DNA of 64,000 nt, from assembly GCF_003347595.2 (NCBI RefSeq), contig NZ_QCZK02000041.1, positions 1 through 64,000 of the forward strand, given 5' to 3'. This DNA comes from Botryobacter ruber (GTDB lineage Bacteria; Bacteroidota; Bacteroidia; Cytophagales; Hymenobacteraceae). The notes under the pieces are model-generated. The model was not told the origin of the DNA. It was given only the letters and a program-made list of their open reading frames with translations, and did not search any database. How positions within the stretch are numbered: position 1 is the stretch's first letter; each line of letters starts with the position of its first letter. A program made the position numbers and the translations under genes. Shown here one piece after another: positions 34,184 through 42,651 of this stretch.

Positions 34184-35008
34184 ATGCACCTGCTTTACAA
34201 CGGACAGCTCCTGCAAGAAAAGGACCTGCGCTTACCACTCACAAACCGGGCGTTCCAGTACAACGATGGATTCTTTGAGACTGTGATAGTAAAAGACGGG
34301 CAACTGCGCTGCTGGCAGGACCACCAGGACAGGCTTCAGGCCGCAGCCCGGGCGTTGCAGCTGGCGCTACCGCAGGCTTTGCAGCAGCCGCTCCTCCTCC
34401 AGGAACAACTGCAGCAACTAATCCGGCAGAACAACGCCACGGCGTATGGAAGGCTGAAACTGAAAGTCTGGCGAAGCGGCGCCGGCTTGTATACCCCCGA
34501 AACCACTACTGCAGACTGGCTGGCAACTGCAGCGCCTGCCACCACACCCACTGCTGCCCCACTTCGGGTGGGAAGATGCCGGGGAGTACGCACCAGCTTT
34601 TCTCCCTTCTCGTTTTTTAAAGGCCCGAATGCGCTGCTGTATGTAATGGCCGGCTTGGAAAAAAAAGCAAAAGGCACCGACGACATGCTGTTGCTGAGTA
34701 CCGAAGGACATGCTGCAGAACTGGCCTCGGCCAACCTGTTCTGGATAAAGGAAGGCAGCCTCTACACCCCCGCCCTTGGCACCGGCTGCGTGAACGGCAT
34801 TTTGCGCCGCAACATCCTGCGTTGGTGCAAAGCTGCCGGAGTTACCGTACAGGAAGAGTTCGCAACACCAGATCAACTTGTAGCAGCCGATGCTGCATTT
34901 GCAGCAAACGTGACCGGCATCAGGAGTATTGCACAGGTAGAGGAAATGGTTTTTAATCCGGAGCACCCGCTGGTAACGTGGCTGCAGCAACAGGTTGATT
35001 CCCTTTAA
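34184..35008 (+). CDS. class IV aminotransferase-fold PLP enzyme (aminodeoxychorismate lyase-like)
   Basis: A 274-residue fold-type IV PLP enzyme, best matched by PabC (4-amino-4-deoxychorismate lyase, folate synthesis), with branched-chain aminotransferase as the alternative. FQYNDGFFETV (about 25-35) is the N-terminal signature. The PLP lysine is expected in SFFKGPNALLYV (about residue 146), and EGHAAELASANLFW (about 174-187) is the conserved E-x-x-x-x-N motif. A Thr/Ala/Pro segment at about residues 115-126 is encoded by a copy of the dispersed repeat (34527-34559), in the variable linker between the two domains. Single gene; no pabA or pabB nearby. Confidence 0.82.
   Translation: MHLLYNGQLLQEKDLRLPLTNRAFQYNDGFFETVIVKDGQLRCWQDHQDRLQAAARALQLALPQALQQPLLLQEQLQQLIRQNNATAYGRLKLKVWRSGAGLYTPETTTADWLATAAPATTPTAAPLRVGRCRGVRTSFSPFSFFKGPNALLYVMAGLEKKAKGTDDMLLLSTEGHAAELASANLFWIKEGSLYTPALGTGCVNGILRRNILRWCKAAGVTVQEEFATPDQLVAADAAFAANVTGIRSIAQVEEMVFNPEHPLVTWLQQQVDSL
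34527..34559 (-). repeat. dispersed TGGTGGCAG repeat inside the pabC-like gene, copy 12
   Basis: The reverse complement holds CAGTGGGTGTGGTGGCAG, 17 of 18 bases identical to the intergenic copy at 42341. It is translated in frame as TAAPATTPTAAP. Confidence 0.75.
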
Positions 35009-35051
35009 CCCTTGTTGATTGTATTAACCCGCTAACTTTCTTTCCTTTATA

Positions 35052-35080
35052 ACAGCGGCTGTGGTGGCAGGCGCAGCAAA
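35052..35080 (+). repeat. dispersed TGGTGGCAG repeat, copy 13
   Basis: ACAGCGGCTGTGGTGGCAGG then CGCAGCAAA. Intergenic, between the pabC-like gene and the LuxR-type regulator. Confidence 0.8.
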
Positions 35081-35263
35081 CCTGTTTCAGTAATTTTCCT
35101 GCCATAATTTATTTTGCGGGGCCCCTATTCTCCTGTAAAATAGCATTATCCCCGCTCCGGTAGCCGCTCCTCTAACATTTTTCTAATAATATCTGTTGAT
35201 TATTTGGTGCAACAATAATTTTCTGTATATTCAGATTCCCAAATATTAAACCAGAGCTTGTAG

Positions 35264-35962
35264 ATGTACGAAACCAATCCTTTAGGTAAACTGAGTTTAA
35301 AAGAAAAGATAGAATTAAAGATTGCTGAAATAGATGCTGTGGCAAACGATTTGCCTGGCGTGGTTATCATTCATAATCTGCAGAATGAGCTGACGCCGGA
35401 GTATTTGTCGCCGCGGGGAGAACGTTACCTGGGGATAAGCAATGAAGAGCTCAGGCGGATCGGGAACGAATACAACTACAAGTACTTTAACCCCGAAGAT
35501 GCAAATGATTATGTGCCGAAGGTTTTCGGCCTGATGGAACGAAACGACGAAAATGAAATCGTTTCATTCTTTCAGCAGGTGCGTCCTTCGGAAAATGATC
35601 CCTGGACCTGGCACCTCAGTACAATGAAAATACTGATGCGCGACGATGAAGGGGCTCCGTTGTTGTCTATCACCTTTGCCGCACCTATAGATCCGCTCCA
35701 CCACGTTACAACCAAGGTAACCAAGCTGCTGGAGGAAAATAATTTCCTGCGAAAGAACTTCCATAAGTTCAGAATGCTGTCGGACCGGGAGCAGGAAGTG
35801 CTGCGTGCGCAGGTGCTTGGCAAAAGTGCCTCCGAAACCGCTGAAGAACTTTTTATTTCTGTGGCAACCGTAGAAACCCACCGCCGCAACCTGAAAAAGA
35901 AGTTAAAGACCAGCTCTTCCTTCGAACTGACACAATACGCCCGCGCTTTCGACCTGATTTAA
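35264..35962 (+). CDS. LuxR-family regulator with N-terminal PAS-like domain
   Basis: A 232-residue regulator. The C-terminal LuxR helix-turn-helix (about 165-228) carries LSDREQEVLRAQVLGKSASE, then SVATVETHRRNLKKKL, the standard signature. The N-terminal part (about 25-140) resembles a PAS sensor fold (SPRGERYLGISNEELR, and FNPEDA), with no receiver domain, so it should sense a ligand or redox state instead of phosphorylation. A helix-rich segment joins the two. No target gene is obvious in the neighbourhood. Confidence 0.82.
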   Translation: MYETNPLGKLSLKEKIELKIAEIDAVANDLPGVVIIHNLQNELTPEYLSPRGERYLGISNEELRRIGNEYNYKYFNPEDANDYVPKVFGLMERNDENEIVSFFQQVRPSENDPWTWHLSTMKILMRDDEGAPLLSITFAAPIDPLHHVTTKVTKLLEENNFLRKNFHKFRMLSDREQEVLRAQVLGKSASETAEELFISVATVETHRRNLKKKLKTSSSFELTQYARAFDLI

Positions 35963-36325
35963 CGTATCGGGCCACCTGCCGTACCGGTTTTTTTTCGTGC
36001 TTCGCTCCTCTGGCCACGGTTGTAACAACACCTGCAGCAGGAACTTCCCGGACCGGGAGCAGCGGGTATGGTGGCAGCTGCAGCAAAGAAAAAATAGCTC
36101 TTTAAACGCGCGATTCCTGTAGCTGCACCGCTTCTCTTTTCAGCAAGGTTTTCCCTACCTCACGCTAAACCGGGAGCAGCCTGTTTCCGTGGAACTTCTG
36201 TATTCCGTGTAACCCTGCATGCACAAGTGCTGTTAATAACCAACTGTGGCAGCGCCATAACAACAAGGCTTTGTAGCTAAACTGTAAAAGGCGTAACAGC
36301 TGCTAAACTGAAAAGAAACAGAAAG
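35963..36325. other. 363-base intergenic region
   Basis: Between two plus-strand genes. It contains copy 14 of the dispersed repeat (36056-36087). No terminator, promoter box or RNA was recognised beyond that. Confidence 0.5.
36056..36087 (+). repeat. dispersed TGGTGGCAG repeat, copy 14
   Basis: GGAGCAGCGGGTATGGTGGC then AGCTGCAGCAAA. One of the longest clean copies. Confidence 0.85.
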
Positions 36326-36808
36326 ATGAAACAGAAATTTAAACACCATTACCTGAAGACATTGGGATTGGGAGCAGTGGCAGGTTTCCGGTCGATGTCG
36401 GCAACGGCCATACTGAGCAACGAGTTAAGCCAGATGCCGGAAGAATTACTGGAAGAAAGTCCGCTGCGCCATCTGCAGGCGGGGCCGGTGGCCCTGGGAT
36501 TAAAATTCCTGGCGGCCTCCGAAATTGCCGGCGATAAACTGCCTGATATACCAGACCGCATCGGGTTGCCTTCGTTGCTGACGCGTACTGCTGCCGGCGC
36601 CCTGGTGGGCGCCACCATTTTCACAGCCAACCACGACACCACCTGGAAAGGAGCAGCACTGGGTGGCCTGGCAGCAGTCGCTGCCACTTACGGCAGTTTC
36701 TATTTACGCAAAGCACTAAACCAGAATGCCCACCTTCCCAATGCCGTGAGCGGTGCATTAGAAGACATCATTGCCGTAGCCAGTGGCCTGGTTATCGCAA
36801 AGAGCTAA
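36326..36808 (+). CDS. DUF4126-type membrane protein
   Basis: A 160-residue hydrophobic protein. GAVAGFRSMSATAIL (about 15-29), the EIAGDKLPDIPDR segment (about 71-83) and the following RTAAGALVGATIF are typical of DUF4126, a family of small membrane proteins of unknown function. Four hydrophobic segments are visible. The stop codon overlaps the first base of a short inverted-repeat element (36808-36913). No functional partner is evident. Confidence 0.78.
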   Translation: MKQKFKHHYLKTLGLGAVAGFRSMSATAILSNELSQMPEELLEESPLRHLQAGPVALGLKFLAASEIAGDKLPDIPDRIGLPSLLTRTAAGALVGATIFTANHDTTWKGAALGGLAAVAATYGSFYLRKALNQNAHLPNAVSGALEDIIAVASGLVIAKS

Positions 36809-36913
36809 TACCAAATAGTAAATAACCTATTCCATAAAAATTACTCCTTTTATCACCCCTTCGGGATGACAACGGGGAGTGGTTTGTGGAACTGAGTAAA
36901 TACTATTGGGTAT
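36808..36913. repeat. 106-base MITE-like element
   Basis: ATACCAAATAGTAAATAACC... at 36808-36833 is an imperfect inverted repeat of 36888-36913, which on the reverse strand reads ATACCCAATAGTATTTACTC... (both arms end TTCC). The centre has ACCCCTTCGGGATGAC, a CCCTTCGGG mini-hairpin. There is no coding content. The left arm begins on the last base of the DUF4126 stop codon. Confidence 0.65.
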
Positions 36914-36940
36914 AAGAAGCAAATAAATTACTTTTAATTA

Positions 36941-36992
36941 TTAAAAGAAGAAAGACTGTGCCCTCTGCTGGTCATGGTCTTTTTTCTTTTAA
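36941..36992 (-). terminator. terminator of the NADH dehydrogenase gene
   Basis: TTAAAAGAAGAAAGACTGTG at 36941-36960 pairs with the segment at 36973-36992 (18 of 20 positions) around a 12-base loop. It lies 23 bases past the minus-strand ndh stop codon, with T-runs on both strands. Confidence 0.7.
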
Positions 36993-37014
36993 AAAACAAA
37001 GCAGGCTGTTGCCA

Positions 37015-38349
37015 TCAGGTGATGGATTTGTGATCTACAGTGGCCTCTACCGGAATGTTTTCTTTTTTCTGGCCCAGGATGAACCGGATGCCTTTGTCGT
37101 AACTGAAGTAGCTCCTGACCCAGTGCAGCAGCACAAACAGCCGGTTCTGGAAACCGACCAACGACATCAGGTGGATAAACATCCAGATCAGCCAGGCAAA
37201 AAAACCTTGTGTTTTATAGTCTTTGTGCAGTAACCGGAGATCAGCCACGGCATGGTTGCGGCCAATGGTGGCCATCGAACCTTTATCGCTGTACACATAG
37301 GCTTCCAGGGATTTACCATCGAGCATGCGTAGAATGTTTTTCCCGAGCAGTTTGCCCTGTTGTATGGCGGGTTGTGCCATCATGGGGTGCCCGTGCGGAT
37401 CAGACTCCGTTACCATAGCCGCCACATCGCCAATGGCAAAAATATTTTCGTACCCCGCTACTTTGTTATACCTGTCCACCAGCAGGCGACCGCCTTTCAG
37501 GATACTCTCCGGGCGGATACCTGCTACGGGAGCCCCAGCTACACCTGCTGCCCAGATCAGGGTGCGCGTGATCAGTTTTTCGCCTGTGTTTAAGGTTACC
37601 GTGTAGCCGTCGTAGGAGACTACCCGCCTGTTCAGCATCACATTCACACCAAACGTTTCGAGGTACTCCTGCGCTTTCTTACCCGCTTCATCCGACATCC
37701 CTTTCAGCAAACCCGGTCCGCTCTGAATCAGGTGAATGTCCATTTGTTTAAAGTCGAGTTCTTTGTAGTCGCAAGGAAAAACGTGCCGGCGCAGCTCACT
37801 CAACGCACCGGCAATCTCCACGCCGGTGGGGCCGCCGCCAACTATTACAAAGTCCATCAGGCTGTTGATCTGCTCCTCGTCGTCGAGCTGCAGGGCTTTT
37901 TCGAAATTGCTGAGCACTGTGTTGCGGAGGGTAACAGCATCTTCGATGCTTTTGATCGCGATGGCATTGGCCTCTATCTGCTCATTCCCATAAAAATTGG
38001 TAGTGGCACCGGTTGCAATTACCAGGTAATCGTAGCGCATTAGCCCGATAGATGTTTCTACCTCCTGGTTGGTGGTATCTACGCCCTGTACCTCGGCCAG
38101 CCGGAAATAAAAGTTTTTCTGCTCTTCGAATATTTTACGGAAAGGATAAATAATGGAATCAGCCTCCAGGCCGGCAGTGGAAACCTGGTATAACAGCGGC
38201 TGGAAGGTGTGGAAATTATGCTTATCGATCAGCACTACCTGCACTTCGGCAGGACACAGTACCTTTGCCAGCTCCAATCCGCCAAAACCACCTCCCACGA
38301 TCACGACCCGCGCTTTACCTGTTTCCGGTATTCTTGCTTGTGTTACCAT
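37015..38349 (-). CDS. ndh: type II NADH dehydrogenase
   Basis: A 444-residue single-subunit NADH:quinone oxidoreductase, non-proton-pumping, on the cytoplasmic face of the membrane. FAD-binding VIVGGGFGGLELAK lies near residue 16-29, the NAD-binding FVIVGGGPTGVEIAGAL near 168-184, and the second FAD contact in IFAIGDVAAM near 306. A hydrophobic C-terminal helix (FFAWLIWMFIHLMSLVG) anchors it. It stands alone and ends in a strong terminator. Confidence 0.92.
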   Translation of the reverse strand: MVTQARIPETGKARVVIVGGGFGGLELAKVLCPAEVQVVLIDKHNFHTFQPLLYQVSTAGLEADSIIYPFRKIFEEQKNFYFRLAEVQGVDTTNQEVETSIGLMRYDYLVIATGATTNFYGNEQIEANAIAIKSIEDAVTLRNTVLSNFEKALQLDDEEQINSLMDFVIVGGGPTGVEIAGALSELRRHVFPCDYKELDFKQMDIHLIQSGPGLLKGMSDEAGKKAQEYLETFGVNVMLNRRVVSYDGYTVTLNTGEKLITRTLIWAAGVAGAPVAGIRPESILKGGRLLVDRYNKVAGYENIFAIGDVAAMVTESDPHGHPMMAQPAIQQGKLLGKNILRMLDGKSLEAYVYSDKGSMATIGRNHAVADLRLLHKDYKTQGFFAWLIWMFIHLMSLVGFQNRLFVLLHWVRSYFSYDKGIRFILGQKKENIPVEATVDHKSIT

Positions 38350-38647
38350 TTTCGCATTTTTTCCTATGGTACGGAATACCCTGGCCGCTGTTCAACAGCA
38401 GAAGCAGGAAGTGCAGGCGGTAATGCAGCAAGAGGGGTAAAAAGGAAACCGGGCTCAGCCCGAATTACGCACCGGAAAAAGCAGCTGAAAAGCAGACAGC
38501 GCTGCTTACATACAAGGATGGGAAAAAGAAAAAATACATACCGGGGTAAGTCAAGAAGTAAGTGCTTGTACACCTACTCTTAACTTCCGATACTGCGCAG
38601 TAAAAAACTATTGCTTTACTGCATGAAATAACTGCAAAGGCTTTGGT

Positions 38648-39229
38648 TTATTTTACAAGGCCATTGAGCAGAATAGTGGTAATAGTTTCTTCGAGGGCTT
38701 TGGCAGAAACGCCACGGTTTGGACGGTACCAGAGCTCTACCCAGCGAACAGCAGAAAGAATGGTGAACAGGGCAACAGAAACATTTACATCATGAAACTC
38801 ACCGGCAGCCATACCTTGCTCAATAATGGCGGCAAACCGCTTCTCATAGCCTCTCCTGATGTCCTTAAATTCCTTGAGTTTATCATCAGGGAGGAACTTC
38901 CAGTCGTTATTTGTTACAGAAACAGCAGCCCCGTCCTCGATGATCATCCTGATGTGCAGCCTGATGAGCGCCTTCAGTTTATCAATAAAAGAATCTTCGC
39001 TGCTTTCGATCTTAGACAGCTGCGAAACATAGGTATTTGCTATATGAAAACAGATGATCTCCAGAATTTCATCTTTCGAGCGGATATGGTTGTACATACT
39101 TGGTGCCTCCATACCCACTTTCTCCGCTAAATCGCGCATCGAGGTGCCGCTGTACCCTCTCTCCTTAAATAATTTAGCCGCTTCTTCAAGTATTATATCA
39201 CGTTTACTTGTTTTGATTTTTTTAGCCAT
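38648..39229 (-). CDS. TetR/AcrR-family regulator
   Basis: A 193-residue TetR regulator. The DNA-binding domain is in residues about 8-55 (ILEEAAKLFKERGYSGTSMR, then EKVGMEAPSMYNHI, the usual recognition helix). The C-terminal ligand-binding part is all-helical with no further motif. Members of this class in Bacteroidota often control fatty-acid oxidation or efflux, but no target gene is adjacent: it stands between ndh (same strand) and the glucuronokinase-like gene (divergent). Confidence 0.88.
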   Translation of the reverse strand: MAKKIKTSKRDIILEEAAKLFKERGYSGTSMRDLAEKVGMEAPSMYNHIRSKDEILEIICFHIANTYVSQLSKIESSEDSFIDKLKALIRLHIRMIIEDGAAVSVTNNDWKFLPDDKLKEFKDIRRGYEKRFAAIIEQGMAAGEFHDVNVSVALFTILSAVRWVELWYRPNRGVSAKALEETITTILLNGLVK

Positions 39230-39637
39230 ACAAGACAGGTGCTTAACTATTCGTATTAAAAAAGTCGATTTTTAAACAAAATGTAAAAATATAAAATAAA
39301 TGACAATATAGCGCTTTTACAATGAATTTTATTCAAATCTTTTGTTGCCCCCCTACATTACCCTATAGCAACTTACAAAAAGCAACAATTATTATAGCCT
39401 TTTACACAAAATTCCGTAACAAGTTCTGAATATCGAGGTTTTTATTCCCCAATTAAGCCTGAAACTAAGCCCTAGCTGTTCCTGCGGTTAAGCTAAAATA
39501 CTTTTAAAGTGATCAATCGCTGCTTAGCAAACATAAAGGCTTTCAGCCTCAGATGACATGAAAATCAGTTTTTAACGCTGAAAATTTTTAAAATTTACGA
39601 TTCTGAAGCATCTTTAAAGCAGGAAAAACAAACTGTA
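39230..39637. other. 408-base AT-rich divergent intergenic region
   Basis: Between tetR (minus) and the GHMP kinase gene (plus). It is AT-rich throughout, as expected of a long control region that a TetR protein could bind; no palindromic operator stood out on reading, and no repeat was seen. Confidence 0.5.
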
Positions 39638-40633
39638 ATGATAATAGAAACCCGCGCTTATGCCCGTGCAGCTATTCTTGGAAACCCTTCGGATGGCTAT
39701 TTCGGGAAAACCATATCCCTTATTGTTAAAAATTTTGGTGCCCGCATCCTGCTTTACCAGTCGCCGGAGCTTGTAATTGAGCCGCAGCAGCAGGATATGA
39801 ACCAGTTTAAAAATATATACGACCTGCACGACCAGGTCAGCCTGACAGGCTACCATGGTGGTGTGCCTTTGGTGAAAGCGGCAGTAAAAAAATTCTGTGA
39901 GTTCTGCACCAAACAGGGCATAACGCTTCCGAATAAAAATTTTACGGTACGTTACAGCTCCTCCATCCCGCGGCAGGTGGGCTTGTCCGGCTCCAGCGCC
40001 ATTATTATTGCCACGCTCCGGGCCCTGTCGGATTTTTACCAGGTAGAGATCCCGAAAGTACTGTTCCCCAGCCTGGCCCTGGCGGTAGAAGAAGAGGAAC
40101 TTTGCATAACCGCCGGCCTGCAGGACCGTGTGATCCAGGTGTATGAAGGGGTGGTTTACATGAATTTCGACAAAGAGTACATGCAGCAGCACAAGCATGG
40201 TATTTACGAAGAGATGGATCCTGCCCGGCTTCCGAATCTTTTTATTGCCTATAAAACAGAGCTGGGCAAAGTATCGGGCAAAGTGCTCAACAACGTACGC
40301 GCCCGCTACGACAAAGGCGATGAATTTGTAGTGAACACCCTGGCCAGTATTGCAGAGCTAGCCGAACAAGGCAAAGAAGCTATCCTGAACGGAAACCACA
40401 GGCTGCTGCACGAGCTGATGGACGAAAATTTCGAGCTGCGCTGCAAGATCATGAACATCAGCGACAGCAACAAGGAGCTGGTGCAGACTGCCCGGAATTT
40501 AGGTGCATCGGCTAAGTTTACCGGCTCAGGAGGCTCTATCATAGGTATGTACTATGGCAACGAGATGCTCAATAACCTGGTAACGGCCTTTAAAAAGATT
40601 AATGCCCGCGTAATTAAACCAACCATTGCCTAA
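39638..40633 (+). CDS. GHMP kinase resembling plant glucuronokinase
   Basis: A 331-residue GHMP-superfamily sugar kinase. It opens with RAYARAAILGNPSDGYFGKT (residues 6-25), which closely recalls plant D-glucuronate 1-kinase (R-A-x-A-R-x-G-L-x-G-N-P-S-D-x-Y-F-G). The ATP loop is PRQVGLSGSSAIIIATL (about 111-127), and the C-terminal motif is AKFTGSGGSIIG (about 293-304). galU follows 69 bases downstream on the same strand. From known biochemistry (glucuronokinase plus UTP-sugar pyrophosphorylase), a salvage route from free glucuronate to UDP-glucuronate is plausible. Alternatives are a galactokinase- or heptokinase-like activity on another sugar. Confidence 0.72.
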   Translation: MIIETRAYARAAILGNPSDGYFGKTISLIVKNFGARILLYQSPELVIEPQQQDMNQFKNIYDLHDQVSLTGYHGGVPLVKAAVKKFCEFCTKQGITLPNKNFTVRYSSSIPRQVGLSGSSAIIIATLRALSDFYQVEIPKVLFPSLALAVEEEELCITAGLQDRVIQVYEGVVYMNFDKEYMQQHKHGIYEEMDPARLPNLFIAYKTELGKVSGKVLNNVRARYDKGDEFVVNTLASIAELAEQGKEAILNGNHRLLHELMDENFELRCKIMNISDSNKELVQTARNLGASAKFTGSGGSIIGMYYGNEMLNNLVTAFKKINARVIKPTIA

Positions 40634-40702
40634 GCCTGTAAAATCTAAAAACGAACGACCAGGAATCAATAAATAAGATCAACACGAAAAAAACTGACAC
40701 TG

Positions 40703-41572
40703 ATGATAAGAAAAGCTGTTATACCCGCCGCCGGACTTGGCACCCGTTTCCTGCCTGCTACCAAAGCGCAGCCAAAAGAAATGCTTCCGATTATAGATAC
40801 GCCTACCATCCAGTACGTGGTGCAGGAAGCCGTTAATTCAGGTATCGAGGATATCCTGATTATAACCGGAAAAGGCAAGAGAGCTATTGAAGACCACTTT
40901 GACCGTAACTTTGAGCTGGAAGAGCGCCTGTTGCAGAAGGAGGATGAGATGTATAATGAAATCATGAAGCTCTCGGACATGGCGAACCTTTACTTTATCC
41001 GGCAAAAAGAAATGGCAGGACTGGGAGATGCCATTATGTACGCGCGTCAACACACCGGCGACGAGCCCTTCGCCGTGCTGCTCGGCGATACCATCATCGA
41101 TTCGGTGATGCCGGTTACCCAGCAGCTGATGGACATGTACAACCAGTACCAGTCATCTATCATCGCGGTAGAAACAGTGCCTGCCGACAAGGTTAACCGC
41201 TACGGTATTGTAGGCGGAAAAAGGATAAGCGACTCTATCCTGCAGCTGGACCAGTTTGTAGAGAAACCGACCATAGAAGCCGCTCCTTCCGACCTGGCCA
41301 TTGCCGGACGCTATATTTTAACGCCCGGAATTTTCAGAGCGCTGGACGAAACCCCGAAAGGCAAAAACAACGAGCTGCAGCTGACCGACGCACTCACCAA
41401 TCTACTGAAGCGTGAAAAAGTATTTTCGCATACGTTCGAAGGCAAGCGCTACGACATCGGCAACAAACTTGACTTCCTGAAAACGAATGTAGAGTTCGCC
41501 CTGAAACACACTGAATTTGCTACACCTTTCCTTAGTTTCCTGAAAGAGATTGTAGCCACTTATAAGGACTAA
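40703..41572 (+). CDS. galU: UTP-glucose-1-phosphate uridylyltransferase
   Basis: A 289-residue nucleotidyltransferase making UDP-glucose from UTP and glucose 1-phosphate. AVIPAAGLGTRFLPATKAQPKEML (split: AAGLGTRFLPATKA at about 8-21, QPKEMLPI at about 22-29) is the pyrophosphorylase signature, and LLGDTIID (about 127-134) holds the metal site. Length agrees with bacterial GalU (about 290-300). It follows the GHMP kinase in the same direction, and both could use one transcript. It may supply UDP-sugars to the polysaccharide locus starting at 44.3 kb. Confidence 0.93.
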   Translation: MIRKAVIPAAGLGTRFLPATKAQPKEMLPIIDTPTIQYVVQEAVNSGIEDILIITGKGKRAIEDHFDRNFELEERLLQKEDEMYNEIMKLSDMANLYFIRQKEMAGLGDAIMYARQHTGDEPFAVLLGDTIIDSVMPVTQQLMDMYNQYQSSIIAVETVPADKVNRYGIVGGKRISDSILQLDQFVEKPTIEAAPSDLAIAGRYILTPGIFRALDETPKGKNNELQLTDALTNLLKREKVFSHTFEGKRYDIGNKLDFLKTNVEFALKHTEFATPFLSFLKEIVATYKD

Positions 41573-41645
41573 CAGCACACAAAAGGCGCAGCGCCTGCAA
41601 ATTCCGGCACTGCTCCTTTTTTTATGCTTACCTGTACGTGCTGAA

Positions 41646-42182
41646 TTATCCTTGCCTGATCAGCTGTATATCCGCATTCAGCCTGACATCGTCGCTGACT
41701 ACTACCTGTCCGGCTTCGGTTACGGCATTCCAGGTCAGGTTAAAATCTTTCCGGCTGATCTTGCCTCTTACCGTGAAGCCCGCTTTTGTCTGCCCGTACG
41801 GGTCCACAACGGTACCGCCATACTCTACCTCTACCGTTACGGGTTTGGTAACACCCCGTATCGTCAGGTCGCCATGCAGGTTGGCGGTGTCTTCGTCTAC
41901 TTTCTCGTACTTCCTTCCCTCAAACCGGATCTGGGAGTAATTTGCCGCATCAAAAAAGTCGGCAGAGCGCAGGTGCGTGTCGCGCTGGTCGTTGTTGGTA
42001 TTGATGGAGTCTACATCGGCGGTAAACACAATATCCGAGGCTCTTTCAAAATCATCACCTTCTGTTTCCACCTCCAGGTTGAATTTACTGAAATACCCGG
42101 TTACGGTGGTGATCATGAGGTGCTTCACCTTAAATTGAATTTCGCTGTGCGCCGGATCAATAACCCATTTTACTTTTGCCAT
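41646..42182 (-). CDS. YceI-family lipid-binding protein
   Basis: A 178-residue YceI-like lipocalin-fold protein, binding isoprenoid-type lipids in the family. WVIDPAHSEIQFKVKHLMIT (residues 6-25) is the hallmark, followed by GYFSKF, DVDSINTNNDQRDTHLRS (about 78-95) and NGxLTIRGVTKPV-like HGDLTIRGVTKPV. It has no signal peptide, so this copy is probably cytoplasmic. It is divergent from the GNAT fusion gene. Confidence 0.9.
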   Translation of the reverse strand: MAKVKWVIDPAHSEIQFKVKHLMITTVTGYFSKFNLEVETEGDDFERASDIVFTADVDSINTNNDQRDTHLRSADFFDAANYSQIRFEGRKYEKVDEDTANLHGDLTIRGVTKPVTVEVEYGGTVVDPYGQTKAGFTVRGKISRKDFNLTWNAVTEAGQVVVSDDVRLNADIQLIRQG

Positions 42183-42340
42183 GGCTGTTTGTTTTCGTTA
42201 AGTGTAACTATTAAATGTACCTACCTGTATTGTATCGTTTTGGGTAGAAAAAGGTTTGCGTTATCAGGAACAACCTCAGCAGAATAAGCAAGGGCTTTGG
42301 TACCGGCAGTAATAAAACAGCTTTCGATGCCTTTGTTTCA

Positions 42341-42432
42341 GGAGCAGTGGGTATGGTGGCAGTGGCAGCAGAACTTTTTAACCGCCTGAAGCACAAAGAG
42401 AGCTACTGCTGTTGCCACCATACCCATTGCTC
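42341..42432. repeat. dispersed TGGTGGCAG repeat, inverted pair (copies 15 and 16)
   Basis: Copy 15 (42341-42372, plus) contains GGAGCAGTGGGTATGGTGGC. Copy 16 (42404-42432, minus) contains GTTGCCACCATACCCATTGC. The facing copies are 31 bases apart and could pair over about 28 bases with few mismatches. Confidence 0.85.
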
Positions 42433-42553
42433 TTCCCTTTTTTGAAAAGAGGAATCGCGTACCTGCCTTCTCTCCTCCAGGATCCCCGGACGCATCATCA
42501 AATAATTTGTAGCCGGATTTTACCCGGGCCTATGGCACTTGCTATTTTTAAAT

Positions 42554-42561
42554 TAATTTTG
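42554..42561 (+). promoter_or_regulatory. -7 box upstream of the GNAT-nitrilase gene
   Basis: TAATTTTG, a perfect TAnnTTTG match, 90 bases before the ATG. No clear -33 element. Confidence 0.45.
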
Positions 42562-42651
42562 TTTCAGTCCGAAATCAGGCAAATTGCTAAATTCTAAATC
42601 AAAACCTTACCTGCTCCACGTATACGGTAGAGCAACTGTCAACCTACATCT

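Larger units (their letters stand above)
42183..42651. other. 469-base divergent intergenic region
   Basis: Between yceI (minus) and the GNAT-nitrilase gene (plus). It contains an inverted pair of the dispersed repeat (42341-42432) and a -7 box at 42554-42561. Nothing else was recognised. Confidence 0.55.

Noticed and set aside
33976..34278. 100-codon frame overlapping the start of the pabC-like gene
   Set aside because: Reads through the pabC-like start in another frame; no domain and unusual composition.
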